33,052 nt of DNA. It comes from Candidatus Aminicenantota bacterium. GTDB lineage: Bacteria; Acidobacteriota; Aminicenantia; UBA2199. The position numbers and the translations under genes were made by a program. The stretch's first letter is position 1. Each line of letters starts with the position of its first letter. Below are positions 7,619 through 16,111 of the stretch, in pieces. Under the pieces are notes generated by a model. That model did not search any database. It saw only the letters and a list, made by a program, of their open reading frames with translations, and was not told the DNA's origin. The stretch lies in assembly GCA_026393835.1 (NCBI GenBank), contig JAPKZK010000089.1:1-33052 (forward strand), given 5' to 3'.

Positions 7619-8629
7619 TTGGATTTATATTTAATTACCGGGGTAAACGGTTTTATCGGCAGCCATGTGACGCGGCGTGTTTTGAAGGAAGGCCATAAAG
7701 TAAGGGGCCTGGTGCGCAAGACATCCAACCTGGATTACATCAAAAACCTTGATATCGAACTGGTTTACGGCGATGTTTCCCTGCCCGGGACCCTGGAAAA
7801 AGCCCTGCGGGGGGTCGATATCGTTATTCATGCAGCGGGCATGGCCAGGGATTGGGGGAATTATGAGGATTTTTATAAAACCAATTTCCAGGGGATCTGC
7901 AACGTGGCGGCGGCGGCTGAAAAGGCCGGCGTCAAACGGTTGGTGTATATCAGCACCACGGCGGTTCACGGGTTCGGTTACCGGGACATCGATGAGAACT
8001 ATCCCATGGGAAAGAATCTGAACGATTACGGCAAAACGAAAAAAATGGCGGAGGAGTGGTTGTCCGGGTTTGCCCGCACCGCGAAAATGGAAGTGGCGGT
8101 TCTCAGGCCGGGGAATGTTTACGGGCCGGACGATCATACCTTTATCGACAAATACCTGGAGGCGATCTATACCGGGAAGTTTTCTTATGTGAATAAAGGG
8201 AAGTCCTTGACCTGCCCGGTTTACATCGATAACCTGGTAGACGGCGCATGGTTGGCCTGTCACGCCGGGGCGGCGGCCGGGGAAACATTTTTTATCACCG
8301 ACGGCCTGGAAATTACCTGGAAAGAATTTACCGATAAATTGGCGGAAGCGCTGCGGGTTGAGAAACCGCGCTTTTCCATACCTTATGGTTTCGGATATGC
8401 CGTGGCAATAGCGGCGGAGGGCATTTACAGGTTATTGAGAATAAAAAATGGGCCGGTGATTACTCGCTACCGGGTCGGCAATGGGGGGCTTGATTATCAT
8501 TTTTCCATCGCCAAAGCGCAAAGGCTTTTAAATTATTGCCCCCGGGTCCACCTGGACGAAGCAATAAAACGTACCGCCGAATGGTATTTAAAGACCTTTG
8601 TTAATGATGATTGCCGGGTAAGAAAATAA
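7619..8629 (+). CDS. NAD-dependent epimerase/dehydratase (extended SDR)
   Basis: A 336-residue soluble Rossmann enzyme. The nucleotide-binding motif is TGVNGFIG (7-14, GxxGxxG). STTAVHG contributes the catalytic Ser/Thr region, and Y137-x3-K141 (YGKTK) is the active-site pair. LRPGNVYGP is the usual substrate-domain start. The length and layout fit sugar-nucleotide epimerases, dihydroflavonol-reductase-like and 3-beta-HSD-like reductases, which cannot be told apart here. The start is TTG 7619, preceded by GCGGAG seven bases upstream; no closer ATG keeps the Rossmann fold. It is third in the operon, 11 bases after the CPBP gene. With an Aur1-like gene upstream, a lipid-reductase role (for example ceramide-reductase-like) is possible but speculative. 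Confidence 0.85.
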   Translation: MDLYLITGVNGFIGSHVTRRVLKEGHKVRGLVRKTSNLDYIKNLDIELVYGDVSLPGTLEKALRGVDIVIHAAGMARDWGNYEDFYKTNFQGICNVAAAAEKAGVKRLVYISTTAVHGFGYRDIDENYPMGKNLNDYGKTKKMAEEWLSGFARTAKMEVAVLRPGNVYGPDDHTFIDKYLEAIYTGKFSYVNKGKSLTCPVYIDNLVDGAWLACHAGAAAGETFFITDGLEITWKEFTDKLAEALRVEKPRFSIPYGFGYAVAIAAEGIYRLLRIKNGPVITRYRVGNGGLDYHFSIAKAQRLLNYCPRVHLDEAIKRTAEWYLKTFVNDDCRVRK

Positions 8630-8651
8630 ACCGCTAAAGCGCTCTTTTTCC

Positions 8652-10841
8652 CTACTTTTTAAAAAAATAGGAGAACTTGAAATAGATCGAATAAGAATCC
8701 TTTCCCAGCCAAAATTTGTTTATCTTTCCCGGCGTCCCTTCTTTTATCGCATCGGAGGAATAACCCAGGTAAAATACGGTGCCCGGGGTATATTCATAAG
8801 CCAGGAGCACATCGCTGTAGTACTTTTTTTCTAAATCATTAAATTCCCATATGGTTCTTACCGATAGGTTCCGGTTAAACAGGTAAGTCAATTTAACCCG
8901 GTAAATATTTATTTTGTACGCCACTTCTTCGCCCTTGCTCCTATAAAAATATTCCGAAGTCCAATCGGTCAAAATAGAAATCCTGGGCGCGGGGAGAAAG
9001 GTGGACGTGAACATGACGGTTGTCCTGTAACCGGGGTATGGGTTGTCCCCATAATGAACGCCGTCCCCAAAAGTGACAAAAGCGCTGAAAGCTAAATACT
9101 TAAAGGGCGCCGATTGAATGTTAAACCCCCATAAATTTTTATCGTAATCCACTCCTTTATATCTTTCAAAATTTTTCTCCAGGAATACGGAAGCCATTGT
9201 GTTTTTATAGGTCCGGCAAACGAATTTAAACATGAGACACTTGTCCTGGACGCCGCCCTTCCAATCCGTTATATATTCGTAATTGATTCTTGGCCCCCCC
9301 AGTACAAAATACGATTTCTCAGGCAAAAAGTTATACCCCAGTCTGGCCCCGTATCTTTTCATATCCACCCGGTTAATAAAACCCAACTGGGCGTCGAACT
9401 CGGGCGAATATTGCTCAGTGAAAACCGATGCCTGTAAATGCTCATCGGCATAAGAAAAGGAACCGTAATACGCCTGCCCCGTGGCTTTCTTTTCCTGTTG
9501 CGTGATTTTGTCTTCCTGGTCTGTTTTCACTGTGACGGCTTGAAAATCGCCGATAAAATTCTTGTGTTTTAAATGGGCGTCGAGACCGATAATGCTGTTA
9601 TAGGAGCGCTCCTCCCCTCTCTTATCCGTAATTAATAAGCCGAAGTAATTTTCCTTCCTGAACTCGTACTTGTACCTGAACACGGTGGCAAAGGCTTTTT
9701 CTTCCCCACCCTCGGGAACATCCCATACACTCCTAAAGGAAGCCGTATCATACGCTGAAAACAATCCGAAAGACGACTTCCCGGTTTTCCCTGTTACCTT
9801 TGCCCCAAACCGGGGCACGGCCACCCTCCTTGAATAAAATAATTCCAGGGGCGTTTTGAAGATTTCTTTGCCTTCAAGAAAAAATGGTCTTTTCTCTTCA
9901 AAATAAAGGGCATATCGCTGGTTAACATTTATCTGCCAGGCGTCCGCTTCGATATGAGAAAAATCGGGATTGTAGGTGAGGTCTAACGTGGCGTCCGTGT
10001 TAATCCCGTATTTAAAACTAAATCCGCTGTTCAGTTTTAAATCTTCATTTTTGTTTTTCAAGGTGGAGATATAAGGGACCCATTCCAGGTGCAACCCGGG
10101 TTTAATCGGCGCCCCGATGATCAACTTCCCTTCCTGGGACATCCAGCTCCGATCCGTCCTGTCCCAGTAAAACAAGAAGTCCATTTCCTGGTTATCCTGG
10201 ATAAACCGGGTAATATTAAAACCCCAGCCCTGGATATCTTTTTCCCGGGGAAAACGCAGGGATTTGAAAGGGATTTTCATTTCCACGAAGTAGCCCCAGT
10301 CGTAGATATGGCCGCCTGAAAAAAATTGGGCATCCCAGGACTTATCCATATTGACTTCATCGATGGCTTCATCGAAAATGCCGTCCATCTGGACGCCGTA
10401 GGGATTAACGGCGAAGGCAAACCCTCTCTGCCTGGTTACAAAGGTGTCCAGGATGAGTTCGATGCGGTCGTCATTCTCGATGCTGTCTCTCCTGGCAACG
10501 GAGGCCCTTATTTTTTGGGGATTCCCGGTGTAAGCCTTAACGGCCAGGTAGATATTTTTATCGTCACAGCCGAGAAAGGCCTCGCTCTTTTCCGAGCCCG
10601 GCTGGTTATATTTAGGACTTACCTGGAAAAAGTTTCCCAGTTTTAAAAAGTCCCGGTATATTTCTTCCTCGAAGATCCCATCTATCCTGGGGGGCGAAGG
10701 GATATACGGTAAAACTATTTGTTCATCCCTGGCATGAAACCCGCATGCGTTTTCTTGCGTTTCTTCTGCCGGGGCAACAAAATGAAGTGTTAATAAAAAC
10801 ACGACGAAAAAAACAGTGAGTTGTCCTACATTGTTTTTCAT
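8652..10841 (-). CDS. CBM9-like / DUF5916 outer-membrane-type protein
   Basis: A 729-residue exported protein. After a signal peptide (about 1-25, ending near APA) comes a CBM9-like domain: IDGIFEEEIY, FLGCDDKNIYLAVKAY, DDRIELILDTF, and GFAFAVNPYGVQMDGIFDE. This arrangement is typical of the CBM9-plus-DUF5916 family. The rest is rich in alternating aromatic/polar strands (for example YNPDFSHIEADAWQINVNQRY and repeated LGYNF or YEYT strands). It ends in YSIYFKFSYFFKK, consistent with an outer-membrane beta-barrel. The function of the family is unknown; carbohydrate or glycan handling at the surface is guessed from CBM9. It begins 23 bases after the glycosyltransferase stop and may be the last gene of the minus-strand cluster. 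A GAGG motif precedes the ATG. Confidence 0.8.
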   Translation of the reverse strand: MKNNVGQLTVFFVVFLLTLHFVAPAEETQENACGFHARDEQIVLPYIPSPPRIDGIFEEEIYRDFLKLGNFFQVSPKYNQPGSEKSEAFLGCDDKNIYLAVKAYTGNPQKIRASVARRDSIENDDRIELILDTFVTRQRGFAFAVNPYGVQMDGIFDEAIDEVNMDKSWDAQFFSGGHIYDWGYFVEMKIPFKSLRFPREKDIQGWGFNITRFIQDNQEMDFLFYWDRTDRSWMSQEGKLIIGAPIKPGLHLEWVPYISTLKNKNEDLKLNSGFSFKYGINTDATLDLTYNPDFSHIEADAWQINVNQRYALYFEEKRPFFLEGKEIFKTPLELFYSRRVAVPRFGAKVTGKTGKSSFGLFSAYDTASFRSVWDVPEGGEEKAFATVFRYKYEFRKENYFGLLITDKRGEERSYNSIIGLDAHLKHKNFIGDFQAVTVKTDQEDKITQQEKKATGQAYYGSFSYADEHLQASVFTEQYSPEFDAQLGFINRVDMKRYGARLGYNFLPEKSYFVLGGPRINYEYITDWKGGVQDKCLMFKFVCRTYKNTMASVFLEKNFERYKGVDYDKNLWGFNIQSAPFKYLAFSAFVTFGDGVHYGDNPYPGYRTTVMFTSTFLPAPRISILTDWTSEYFYRSKGEEVAYKINIYRVKLTYLFNRNLSVRTIWEFNDLEKKYYSDVLLAYEYTPGTVFYLGYSSDAIKEGTPGKINKFWLGKDSYSIYFKFSYFFKK

Positions 10842-10864
10842 TTTCGTTTTCCTCTACCATTACA

Positions 10865-11986
10865 TTAGTTCTCTCCGGACGGATGAACCACATCCGCTAA
10901 AAAGTCTTCATATACCCGGGCCAGGGATTTCCAGCTTAAATTCAGGGCCAGTTCCCGGTTATTCCGTGATAATTCCGCCCTGTTTTCCCAGGCCTTAAAA
11001 ATATTTTCCTTCCACCGGTTATGATCATCCACCAGGCAGCCGTTTCGGGCGTCCTTTACCAACCAGGAGATACGCCCTTTACGGGCCACGATGGGCTTCC
11101 CCACGCCGATATACTCGGAAATGGCGATGGGGGAGCAATCATTCACCGGGAAAATACAAACATCGGCAACATTGGTATAAACGGGAACGGATTTTAACGG
11201 CAGCGCGCCGGTAAAGATGATATTCCCGGCGGATAACCGCTGCAACCTATCCTTTAATGCGCCGTCCCCGATGATAAACGCAACGATCTTCGCGTCATTA
11301 TTCATGTCGGCGACGGCAAATTCCAGGTCTTGATACCATTTCCCCAATTTACCCTGGTAGACCACGATGATTTTGTCTTTCAAGTCGATATTGAATTTCT
11401 CCGCCAATTCATTCTTAATTTCGTTTATCTTTACCGGTTCATAGGGGAAAAATACTTTATGGTCATAGCCATTGGGAATGACGATGTTTTTCCGCGCCGG
11501 GTCGAAGCCGATGCTTTTGGCATAATCCAGCATCAGGGGGCTTTGCACCACGAGGCCGTCGATGACCTTTAGCAGTTCTCTCAGCGAGGAACTGATTAAT
11601 TGGAGATTTCCCCGGTTCTTCTCCCCGGTTCCATCCACCAATTCGGTTTTATACATTTCCTCGTACCAATCGATCATATCGAAAACTAGCGGTATATCGA
11701 TTTCCCCCGGCAAGATTTGAAAACTCAAGGGGTTGTCGAATAATATGCCCTTGTATTCTCCCCGGTGTTCCTTTAAATATGCGGCCAACCTGGATTTTTC
11801 TTTACTGATGGAATCTTTATCCAATATATTATGACAGTAATATGATATTTTTAGTTTTCCGTTGGAATATTGTTTAAAATATTCATCCCTCTGTGGAAAG
11901 CTGCTTTTGAAGGATAAACAAAATTTTTGCAGCGACATGGAGTACTTTAAGTCGCCGATCTTAAGGACTTTTCTCGAATTAAGCAT
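10865..11986 (-). CDS. Glycosyltransferase family 4 (GT-B) protein
   Basis: A 373-residue GT-B-fold glycosyltransferase that probably transfers a sugar from a nucleotide donor. The N-terminal acceptor half contains VFDMIDWYEEMY. The donor half begins at IPNGYD and VVYQGKLGKWYQDLEF. The diagnostic C-terminal pattern follows: IIGDGALKDRL, then IIFTGALPLKSVPVYTNVADVCIFP and SPIAISEYIGVGKPIVA. The last carries the E-x7-E-type donor-binding glutamate region in shortened form. It lies 37 bases after a PIG-L deacetylase. GT4 plus PIG-L pairs commonly make and then de-N-acetylate a GlcNAc conjugate, as in mycothiol and bacillithiol pathways. Donor and acceptor are not determinable from the sequence alone. 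Confidence 0.85.
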   Translation of the reverse strand: MLNSRKVLKIGDLKYSMSLQKFCLSFKSSFPQRDEYFKQYSNGKLKISYYCHNILDKDSISKEKSRLAAYLKEHRGEYKGILFDNPLSFQILPGEIDIPLVFDMIDWYEEMYKTELVDGTGEKNRGNLQLISSSLRELLKVIDGLVVQSPLMLDYAKSIGFDPARKNIVIPNGYDHKVFFPYEPVKINEIKNELAEKFNIDLKDKIIVVYQGKLGKWYQDLEFAVADMNNDAKIVAFIIGDGALKDRLQRLSAGNIIFTGALPLKSVPVYTNVADVCIFPVNDCSPIAISEYIGVGKPIVARKGRISWLVKDARNGCLVDDHNRWKENIFKAWENRAELSRNNRELALNLSWKSLARVYEDFLADVVHPSGEN

Positions 11987-12023
11987 TTTTTAACCTCGAA
12001 TTAAATTTTGAACTCATACTTTC

Positions 12024-12662
12024 TTACCATTTACAAATCAATGAAAAAGCTTCCGCATAAGTATAATCGCTGTTAAACTGCAGCGCCCTGAACCGGTTCA
12101 AGGTTTCTACCAGTTCAAGCCATTTATATTGATTATTTTGCGATGGAAAGCGGGTCATCACCTGCCGCTTCATATCGATATCGGCGGGCAAGACCATGTG
12201 GGGGGCGGCCAGGGGTTGAAATATTTCCCCGCAGTACAACTGGATGGGGCGGTCATAATTCCCCCAGGTGCGCAAATGAAACACGGCCTGTTGGACTATT
12301 TTAGAGGTTTCCCTGTGATCGTTATGCATATCGCCGGGGGAATTGGTAATGACGGTATCGGGTTTAAAGTCCCGGATATATTCCATTACCGCCAGGGTAG
12401 TCTGTTTATCGCAGTGAATATTCATATCCCTGTCCTTATCCCCGGCGTCTCCCGCGTCCCCGGCGTCGCCGCCCCCTCCCAGGAGTAAGCAGCGTAAACG
12501 GGGTATCCCGGCGTAGGCCGCGGTGAATTCGCCGGCGGACCCGCCGGCGGCGCCGCTGCAACTTAAGGTCAAAATGACTTTTTCGGCGTCGCCGGCGAGG
12601 AAATGGGAGGCCATTAACACGGCGTCATCATCATGGGCGGTAACAAATAGTATTCGCTGCAT
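12024..12662 (-). CDS. PIG-L-family N-acetylglucosaminyl deacetylase
   Basis: A 212-residue zinc-dependent deacetylase (LmbE/PIG-L family). Its active-site motif, usually AHPDD, is TAHDDDAV at residues 8-15, and the second motif is NSPGDMHNDHRET, matching the HxDHxxT zinc region. Members remove N-acetyl groups from GlcNAc conjugates. The start is taken at CAT 12660-12662 because MQRILFVTAHDDD is where the fold begins and GGGAG lies just upstream. A longer frame to 12722 would overlap the neighbouring gene. It starts two bases past that gene's stop. An unusual insertion of repeated Gly-Asp-Ala units (about residues 57-70) interrupts the domain and is encoded by a short tandem repeat. Confidence 0.85.
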   Translation of the reverse strand: MQRILFVTAHDDDAVLMASHFLAGDAEKVILTLSCSGAAGGSAGEFTAAYAGIPRLRCLLLGGGGDAGDAGDAGDKDRDMNIHCDKQTTLAVMEYIRDFKPDTVITNSPGDMHNDHRETSKIVQQAVFHLRTWGNYDRPIQLYCGEIFQPLAAPHMVLPADIDMKRQVMTRFPSQNNQYKWLELVETLNRFRALQFNSDYTYAEAFSLICKW

Positions 12663-12664
12663 GG

Positions 12665-13690
12665 TTATTCTCCCAGGACTTCCCGGAGTCCTTGTTTCAC
12701 ATCCTGTTCCGTCAACAGGCATTGGTTTAATACGGTATAACGCAGGTTCCGTTCCTGCACGTACCGGTTCAACGAAGCGGTGAGGCGAATCAAGTCGGCC
12801 GTGGGTATCCCCAGGGTTTGGGGTTTATAATTTATGCCCAGGCCCCCTATCAACATTCGTATCCAGCGGAAGTCCCGTCCTTGAAAGTAAGTCATCAACA
12901 ACACCCCCAGGGCTACGATCTCGCCGTGTAAGAAATTGCCGATGTGATTTTCTTCGAATAACCTGGCAAACAGGTGCTCGGAACCGACCTCCGGTCGATT
13001 GCCGCCGGCCAGGTTGTAGATGAAAAACTCCGCCGTCAAGGCGTCGATGATATGTTTAATTCCTGTGGGCGAATTTTTCGCGATTTCAGCCGCAGCGGGT
13101 TCCAGGCTTTTGACCAAACCCATTGCCATTTCCGCCAACAGGGGGTCAAAGGGTTCCCCGGTTTTTTGGTGGGCCAGTCGCCAATCGTACGCGGCGGTAT
13201 ACATGGAGATGACATCGCCTAACCCGGCGACATTGTAACGGACCGGGGCCCCTTCCAGGATATCCATATCGAAATAAACCCGGTCGGGCTTCTTTGCCCG
13301 GCATACCTCTTCCACCCGGGTCCGGGTGTTTTTAATAACGCTCACCGGCGTTAAAAAGGCGTCGGTGGTGACGGCCCCGGGAACCACCACCAGGGATTTT
13401 CCCGTTTCATGGGCAATGTATTTGGCGGCGTCGATAACGGCCCCGCCGCCTATCGCTAAAATAGGGCCGTCCATGGTTTTGATCTCAGCCAGTAAAGGTT
13501 CTATCTCTTCAAATGTGTTATCATTTAAATAGAACAACCGGCGGCAGGGAAAACCCGGGTATTTTTTGCTAAATATGCCGTAAACAATCTCATTGGAGAT
13601 GATGATAAAGGTTTCCGCGGTCATTTCCCGGAAATCTCTTCCCACGGTTATTTGTGGAAATATGTCGTGGATTTTATAATCGATGTTCAT
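12665..13690 (-). CDS. sn-glycerol-1-phosphate dehydrogenase-like (Fe-ADH_2 / dehydroquinate-synthase-fold) enzyme
   Basis: A 341-residue NAD(P)- and metal-dependent enzyme. Features include the GGGAVIDAAK nucleotide loop, VVPGAVTTDAF, and AGLGDVISMYTAAYDW. The metal site is made by that Asp, the His of GSEHLF and the His of FLHGEIVALG. These are hallmarks of glycerol-1-phosphate dehydrogenases (EgsA/AraM) within the iron-ADH/dehydroquinate synthase superfamily. A sugar-phosphate cyclase-like activity is an alternative. The start at ATG 13690 (MNIDYKIHD) has GGAGATT upstream and leaves a 43-base gap to the methyltransferase. The longer frame to 13801 would overlap that gene. Neighbouring deacetylase and glycosyltransferase genes suggest it supplies an acceptor or polyol building block. 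Confidence 0.8.
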   Translation of the reverse strand: MNIDYKIHDIFPQITVGRDFREMTAETFIIISNEIVYGIFSKKYPGFPCRRLFYLNDNTFEEIEPLLAEIKTMDGPILAIGGGAVIDAAKYIAHETGKSLVVVPGAVTTDAFLTPVSVIKNTRTRVEEVCRAKKPDRVYFDMDILEGAPVRYNVAGLGDVISMYTAAYDWRLAHQKTGEPFDPLLAEMAMGLVKSLEPAAAEIAKNSPTGIKHIIDALTAEFFIYNLAGGNRPEVGSEHLFARLFEENHIGNFLHGEIVALGVLLMTYFQGRDFRWIRMLIGGLGINYKPQTLGIPTADLIRLTASLNRYVQERNLRYTVLNQCLLTEQDVKQGLREVLGE

Positions 13691-13733
13691 AAGCAATCTC
13701 CGTGTAAAAAAAAATGATGAATGATTTTCGTTT

Positions 13734-14945
13734 TCATGCCAGGTCGCCATCCTTGAATATTTTTTTATAATTGTCCGGCCGGGGTGAGTAAAAGGTCCCA
13801 TCCGGGTCCACGAATGCGATGCGGTATTTGCCGGCCGCCGCCATCATACTTCCCAGTAAAAATTCATCATACCCGGGGTTGGCCACGGTTTGTAAAATGA
13901 ATTCCCCTGGGGGGGCGATACCCGGACCGGTTTTTTGGGCGATTAAAAAGACGCCCTCGCTAAACACGCCCTGGCGTCCAGCGCATCTATCCCGGTCCCC
14001 CAAATCCCGGCGGCAAAGGTTCAACTGCGCCTTCGACAATAGGATATTTTCTTCGACGGCGTCATTGGCCTTTAAATGGTCGATTAATATTTTATTTCCC
14101 GATTCGCTTTCGTAATCGCACACGGTTGTGGGAGAAAAGCCACAGCGTTTCAATATTTCTCCCAGGGGTATTTTCCCGAAACCGTCATCCGTACCGACCA
14201 GGTAGTCATCGTTCATGCCGGTGAATTCTTTGTGGAAAATGAAACGCCCGCCGGGTTTTAATACACGGTTAACCTCCCGCAGCGCCCCGGCTAAATCGGA
14301 CAGCCAGTATAATGTATTATCGGCAAACACGATATCCATGCAGCGGTCCTTAAGGGGCAGCGTCAATAGCTCGCTGTTCACCAGGTGGACCCGCCCGGCG
14401 CCCGCCTCCAGCAGTTCGGGCCGGGAAAAATAAACAAGGGGGCCTTTGCGAAAGGGTTTCTTTTCCGCTAAAACGGCAGAGAGGTTGGTCTGCCCGGAAA
14501 ATACAGCGAAATGGCTGGGATGGCCGGGGGCCGGCGCCGTCAATAAATCGAGTTTCTTGCGGCTGAATTCCAGCAGCGGGTAAGAGATATCGACGCCGAT
14601 TATTTTGGGGTTGCCGCCGGGGAATTTTTCCTTTAGTTTTGCCGCGAATTGCACCGGGTAATCGCCGCCGGCGCTGCCCAGCACCAACACGTTGGCGTCC
14701 GGTTCCAACAGGGCTTCGATATTACCGGACAACACGGCGGGAATGGTCCCGCCGTTCTTAAAATAACCGGCGTATTCCTTATCCGGGACGCGGTTCTCCA
14801 GTAAATCATCCGCGTCATTCCAAAGGTACCACTTCTGCCACTGCCATTTTTTCAGGTGAACGTTTTTGAAGAAGTTTGCCAGCAGGTTCTTTCTAAAGGA
14901 GTTCACCTGCTCCCGGTCTTGTTCCGTATTGTGTTTGTTCATCAT
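13734..14945 (-). CDS. SAM-dependent class I methyltransferase
   Basis: A 403-residue protein with a central class I methyltransferase domain. It shows VLVLGSAGGDYPV (SAM loop), IIGVDISYPLLEFSRKKL (motif with the acidic ribose-binding residue), CMDIVFADNTLYWL and REVNRVLKPGGRFIFHKEF. There is an N-terminal extension of about 85 residues and a C-terminal domain of about 110 residues. The latter ends in RIAFVDPDGTFYSPRP, is not part of the core fold, and may bind substrate. Tandem ATGs at 14945 and 14942 overlap the argG stop, indicating coupled translation. No substrate can be named. The context (argG, two radical SAM enzymes, a GT and a deacetylase) argues for small-molecule rather than nucleic-acid methylation. 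Confidence 0.85.
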   Translation of the reverse strand: MMNKHNTEQDREQVNSFRKNLLANFFKNVHLKKWQWQKWYLWNDADDLLENRVPDKEYAGYFKNGGTIPAVLSGNIEALLEPDANVLVLGSAGGDYPVQFAAKLKEKFPGGNPKIIGVDISYPLLEFSRKKLDLLTAPAPGHPSHFAVFSGQTNLSAVLAEKKPFRKGPLVYFSRPELLEAGAGRVHLVNSELLTLPLKDRCMDIVFADNTLYWLSDLAGALREVNRVLKPGGRFIFHKEFTGMNDDYLVGTDDGFGKIPLGEILKRCGFSPTTVCDYESESGNKILIDHLKANDAVEENILLSKAQLNLCRRDLGDRDRCAGRQGVFSEGVFLIAQKTGPGIAPPGEFILQTVANPGYDEFLLGSMMAAAGKYRIAFVDPDGTFYSPRPDNYKKIFKDGDLA

Positions 14946-16108
14946 TTCCCGGTAAACTGGAAACCATATAATTCGATAAATCCTTTGGCATAGGAATGCT
15001 GGAATTTATCTTCTTTATCGTAAGTAGCCATCTCCCTGCTGTAGAGCGAGTGAGGAGATTTTCTGCCCACGATGGTCAGGTTGCCTTTATGCAGTTTAAC
15101 CCTGGCCGTGCCGGCGACGGTTTTTTGATTACTGGCCAGGTAGGCGTCCAGGTCTTCTTTATGGCGGGTGAAATACAGGCCGTCATATACCAACTTTGCA
15201 TATTCATAGGCGATATTTCTTTTAAATCCCAGGGCCATCTTGGCGAGGGTGATTTCTTCCAGCGCCTGGTGGGCGGCCAGTAAGATGGTGGCGGCCGGGG
15301 ATTCGTAAAGTTCGCGGGACTTCAGCCCGATCACGTAATTTTCCACGTGATCGATCCGGCCCACGCCGTGTGCGCCGCCGATTTCATTTAAACGGTCGAT
15401 CAACCGGACGCCGCTGTATTTTACGCCGTCCAGGGCGACGGGGATGCCCTGTTCGAAATCGATCTCGATATAAACCGGTTCGTCCGGCGCGTCGGCCGGC
15501 CCTTTTGTCCATTTGAACATCTCGGGCAAGGGTTCCTGCCATAAATCTTCGATAATCCCGCATTCCAGGCTCCTGCCCCAGATGTTTTCATCGAGGCTGT
15601 AACCGGACTTTATATGCGCGAAATCCATTTGATGTTCCCGGGCGTATTCCATTTCCCATTCCCGGTTCAGATTCAATTCCCTGACCGGGGCGACGATATC
15701 GAGCCCCGGCGCCAGGATGCCGATGGAAATATCCAACCGTATTTGGTCGTTGCCTTTGCCGGTGCAGCCGTGGGCAACTGCCTGGATACCCAGCTTCCGC
15801 GCGTATTCCACCAGGTATTTGGCAATCAGCGGCCGGCCCAGGGCCGTGGCCAGGGGGTATTTGTCCTCATACATCCGTCCCGCACGGATATAAGGGAATA
15901 TATAATCATTGGCGAATTCATCCATGACCTCCAGGGTAAACGCTTCGGTTGCCCCATATTCCAGGGCCTTTTTTTTCTCTTTTTCAAGATCGATATATCC
16001 TAAATTAAGGGTCAGGGTGGTCACGTCCATATCGTACTTCTCCCGGAGAAGTTTGATACACACGGAAGTATCAAGGCCGCCCGAAAAGGACAGCAGCACT
16101 TTTTTCAT
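14942..16108 (-). CDS. argG: Argininosuccinate synthase
   Basis: ATP-dependent ligation of citrulline and aspartate to argininosuccinate, by adenylation of the ureido oxygen. The 388-residue protein carries the N-type ATP pyrophosphatase loop SGGLDTS (9-15) and AHGCTGKGNDQIR (112-124). It also has YSLDENIWGRSLECG, EIGGAHGVGRIDHVENYVIGLKSRELYE and the C-terminal SPHSLYSREMATYD, all well-conserved ArgG segments. AAAGGAGG precedes ATG 16108, inside the end of the upstream gene. It is not next to argH or other arginine genes. Instead it sits in a run of radical SAM, methyltransferase, G1PDH-like, deacetylase and glycosyltransferase genes. A dedicated role on a citrulline-like or other ureido substrate in secondary metabolism is therefore plausible, but general arginine synthesis cannot be excluded. 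Confidence 0.92.
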   Translation of the reverse strand: MKKVLLSFSGGLDTSVCIKLLREKYDMDVTTLTLNLGYIDLEKEKKKALEYGATEAFTLEVMDEFANDYIFPYIRAGRMYEDKYPLATALGRPLIAKYLVEYARKLGIQAVAHGCTGKGNDQIRLDISIGILAPGLDIVAPVRELNLNREWEMEYAREHQMDFAHIKSGYSLDENIWGRSLECGIIEDLWQEPLPEMFKWTKGPADAPDEPVYIEIDFEQGIPVALDGVKYSGVRLIDRLNEIGGAHGVGRIDHVENYVIGLKSRELYESPAATILLAAHQALEEITLAKMALGFKRNIAYEYAKLVYDGLYFTRHKEDLDAYLASNQKTVAGTARVKLHKGNLTIVGRKSPHSLYSREMATYDKEDKFQHSYAKGFIELYGFQFTGK

Positions 16109-16111
16109 CGT

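Noticed and set aside
8630..8651. Bidirectional terminator between the SDR gene and the CBM9 gene
   Set aside because: Only a four-base-pair stem (CGCT/AGCG) next to T-rich DNA; too weak to claim.
12663..12722. N-terminal extension of the PIG-L deacetylase to 12722
   Set aside because: It would overlap the dehydrogenase gene. The conserved fold begins at the ATG at 12662, with a good ribosome binding site.
14942..16108. argG as part of a normal arginine operon
   Set aside because: No argH or other arginine genes are adjacent; neighbours are radical SAM, methyltransferase and sugar-type enzymes. Kept as ArgG by sequence, but not assigned to an arginine operon.
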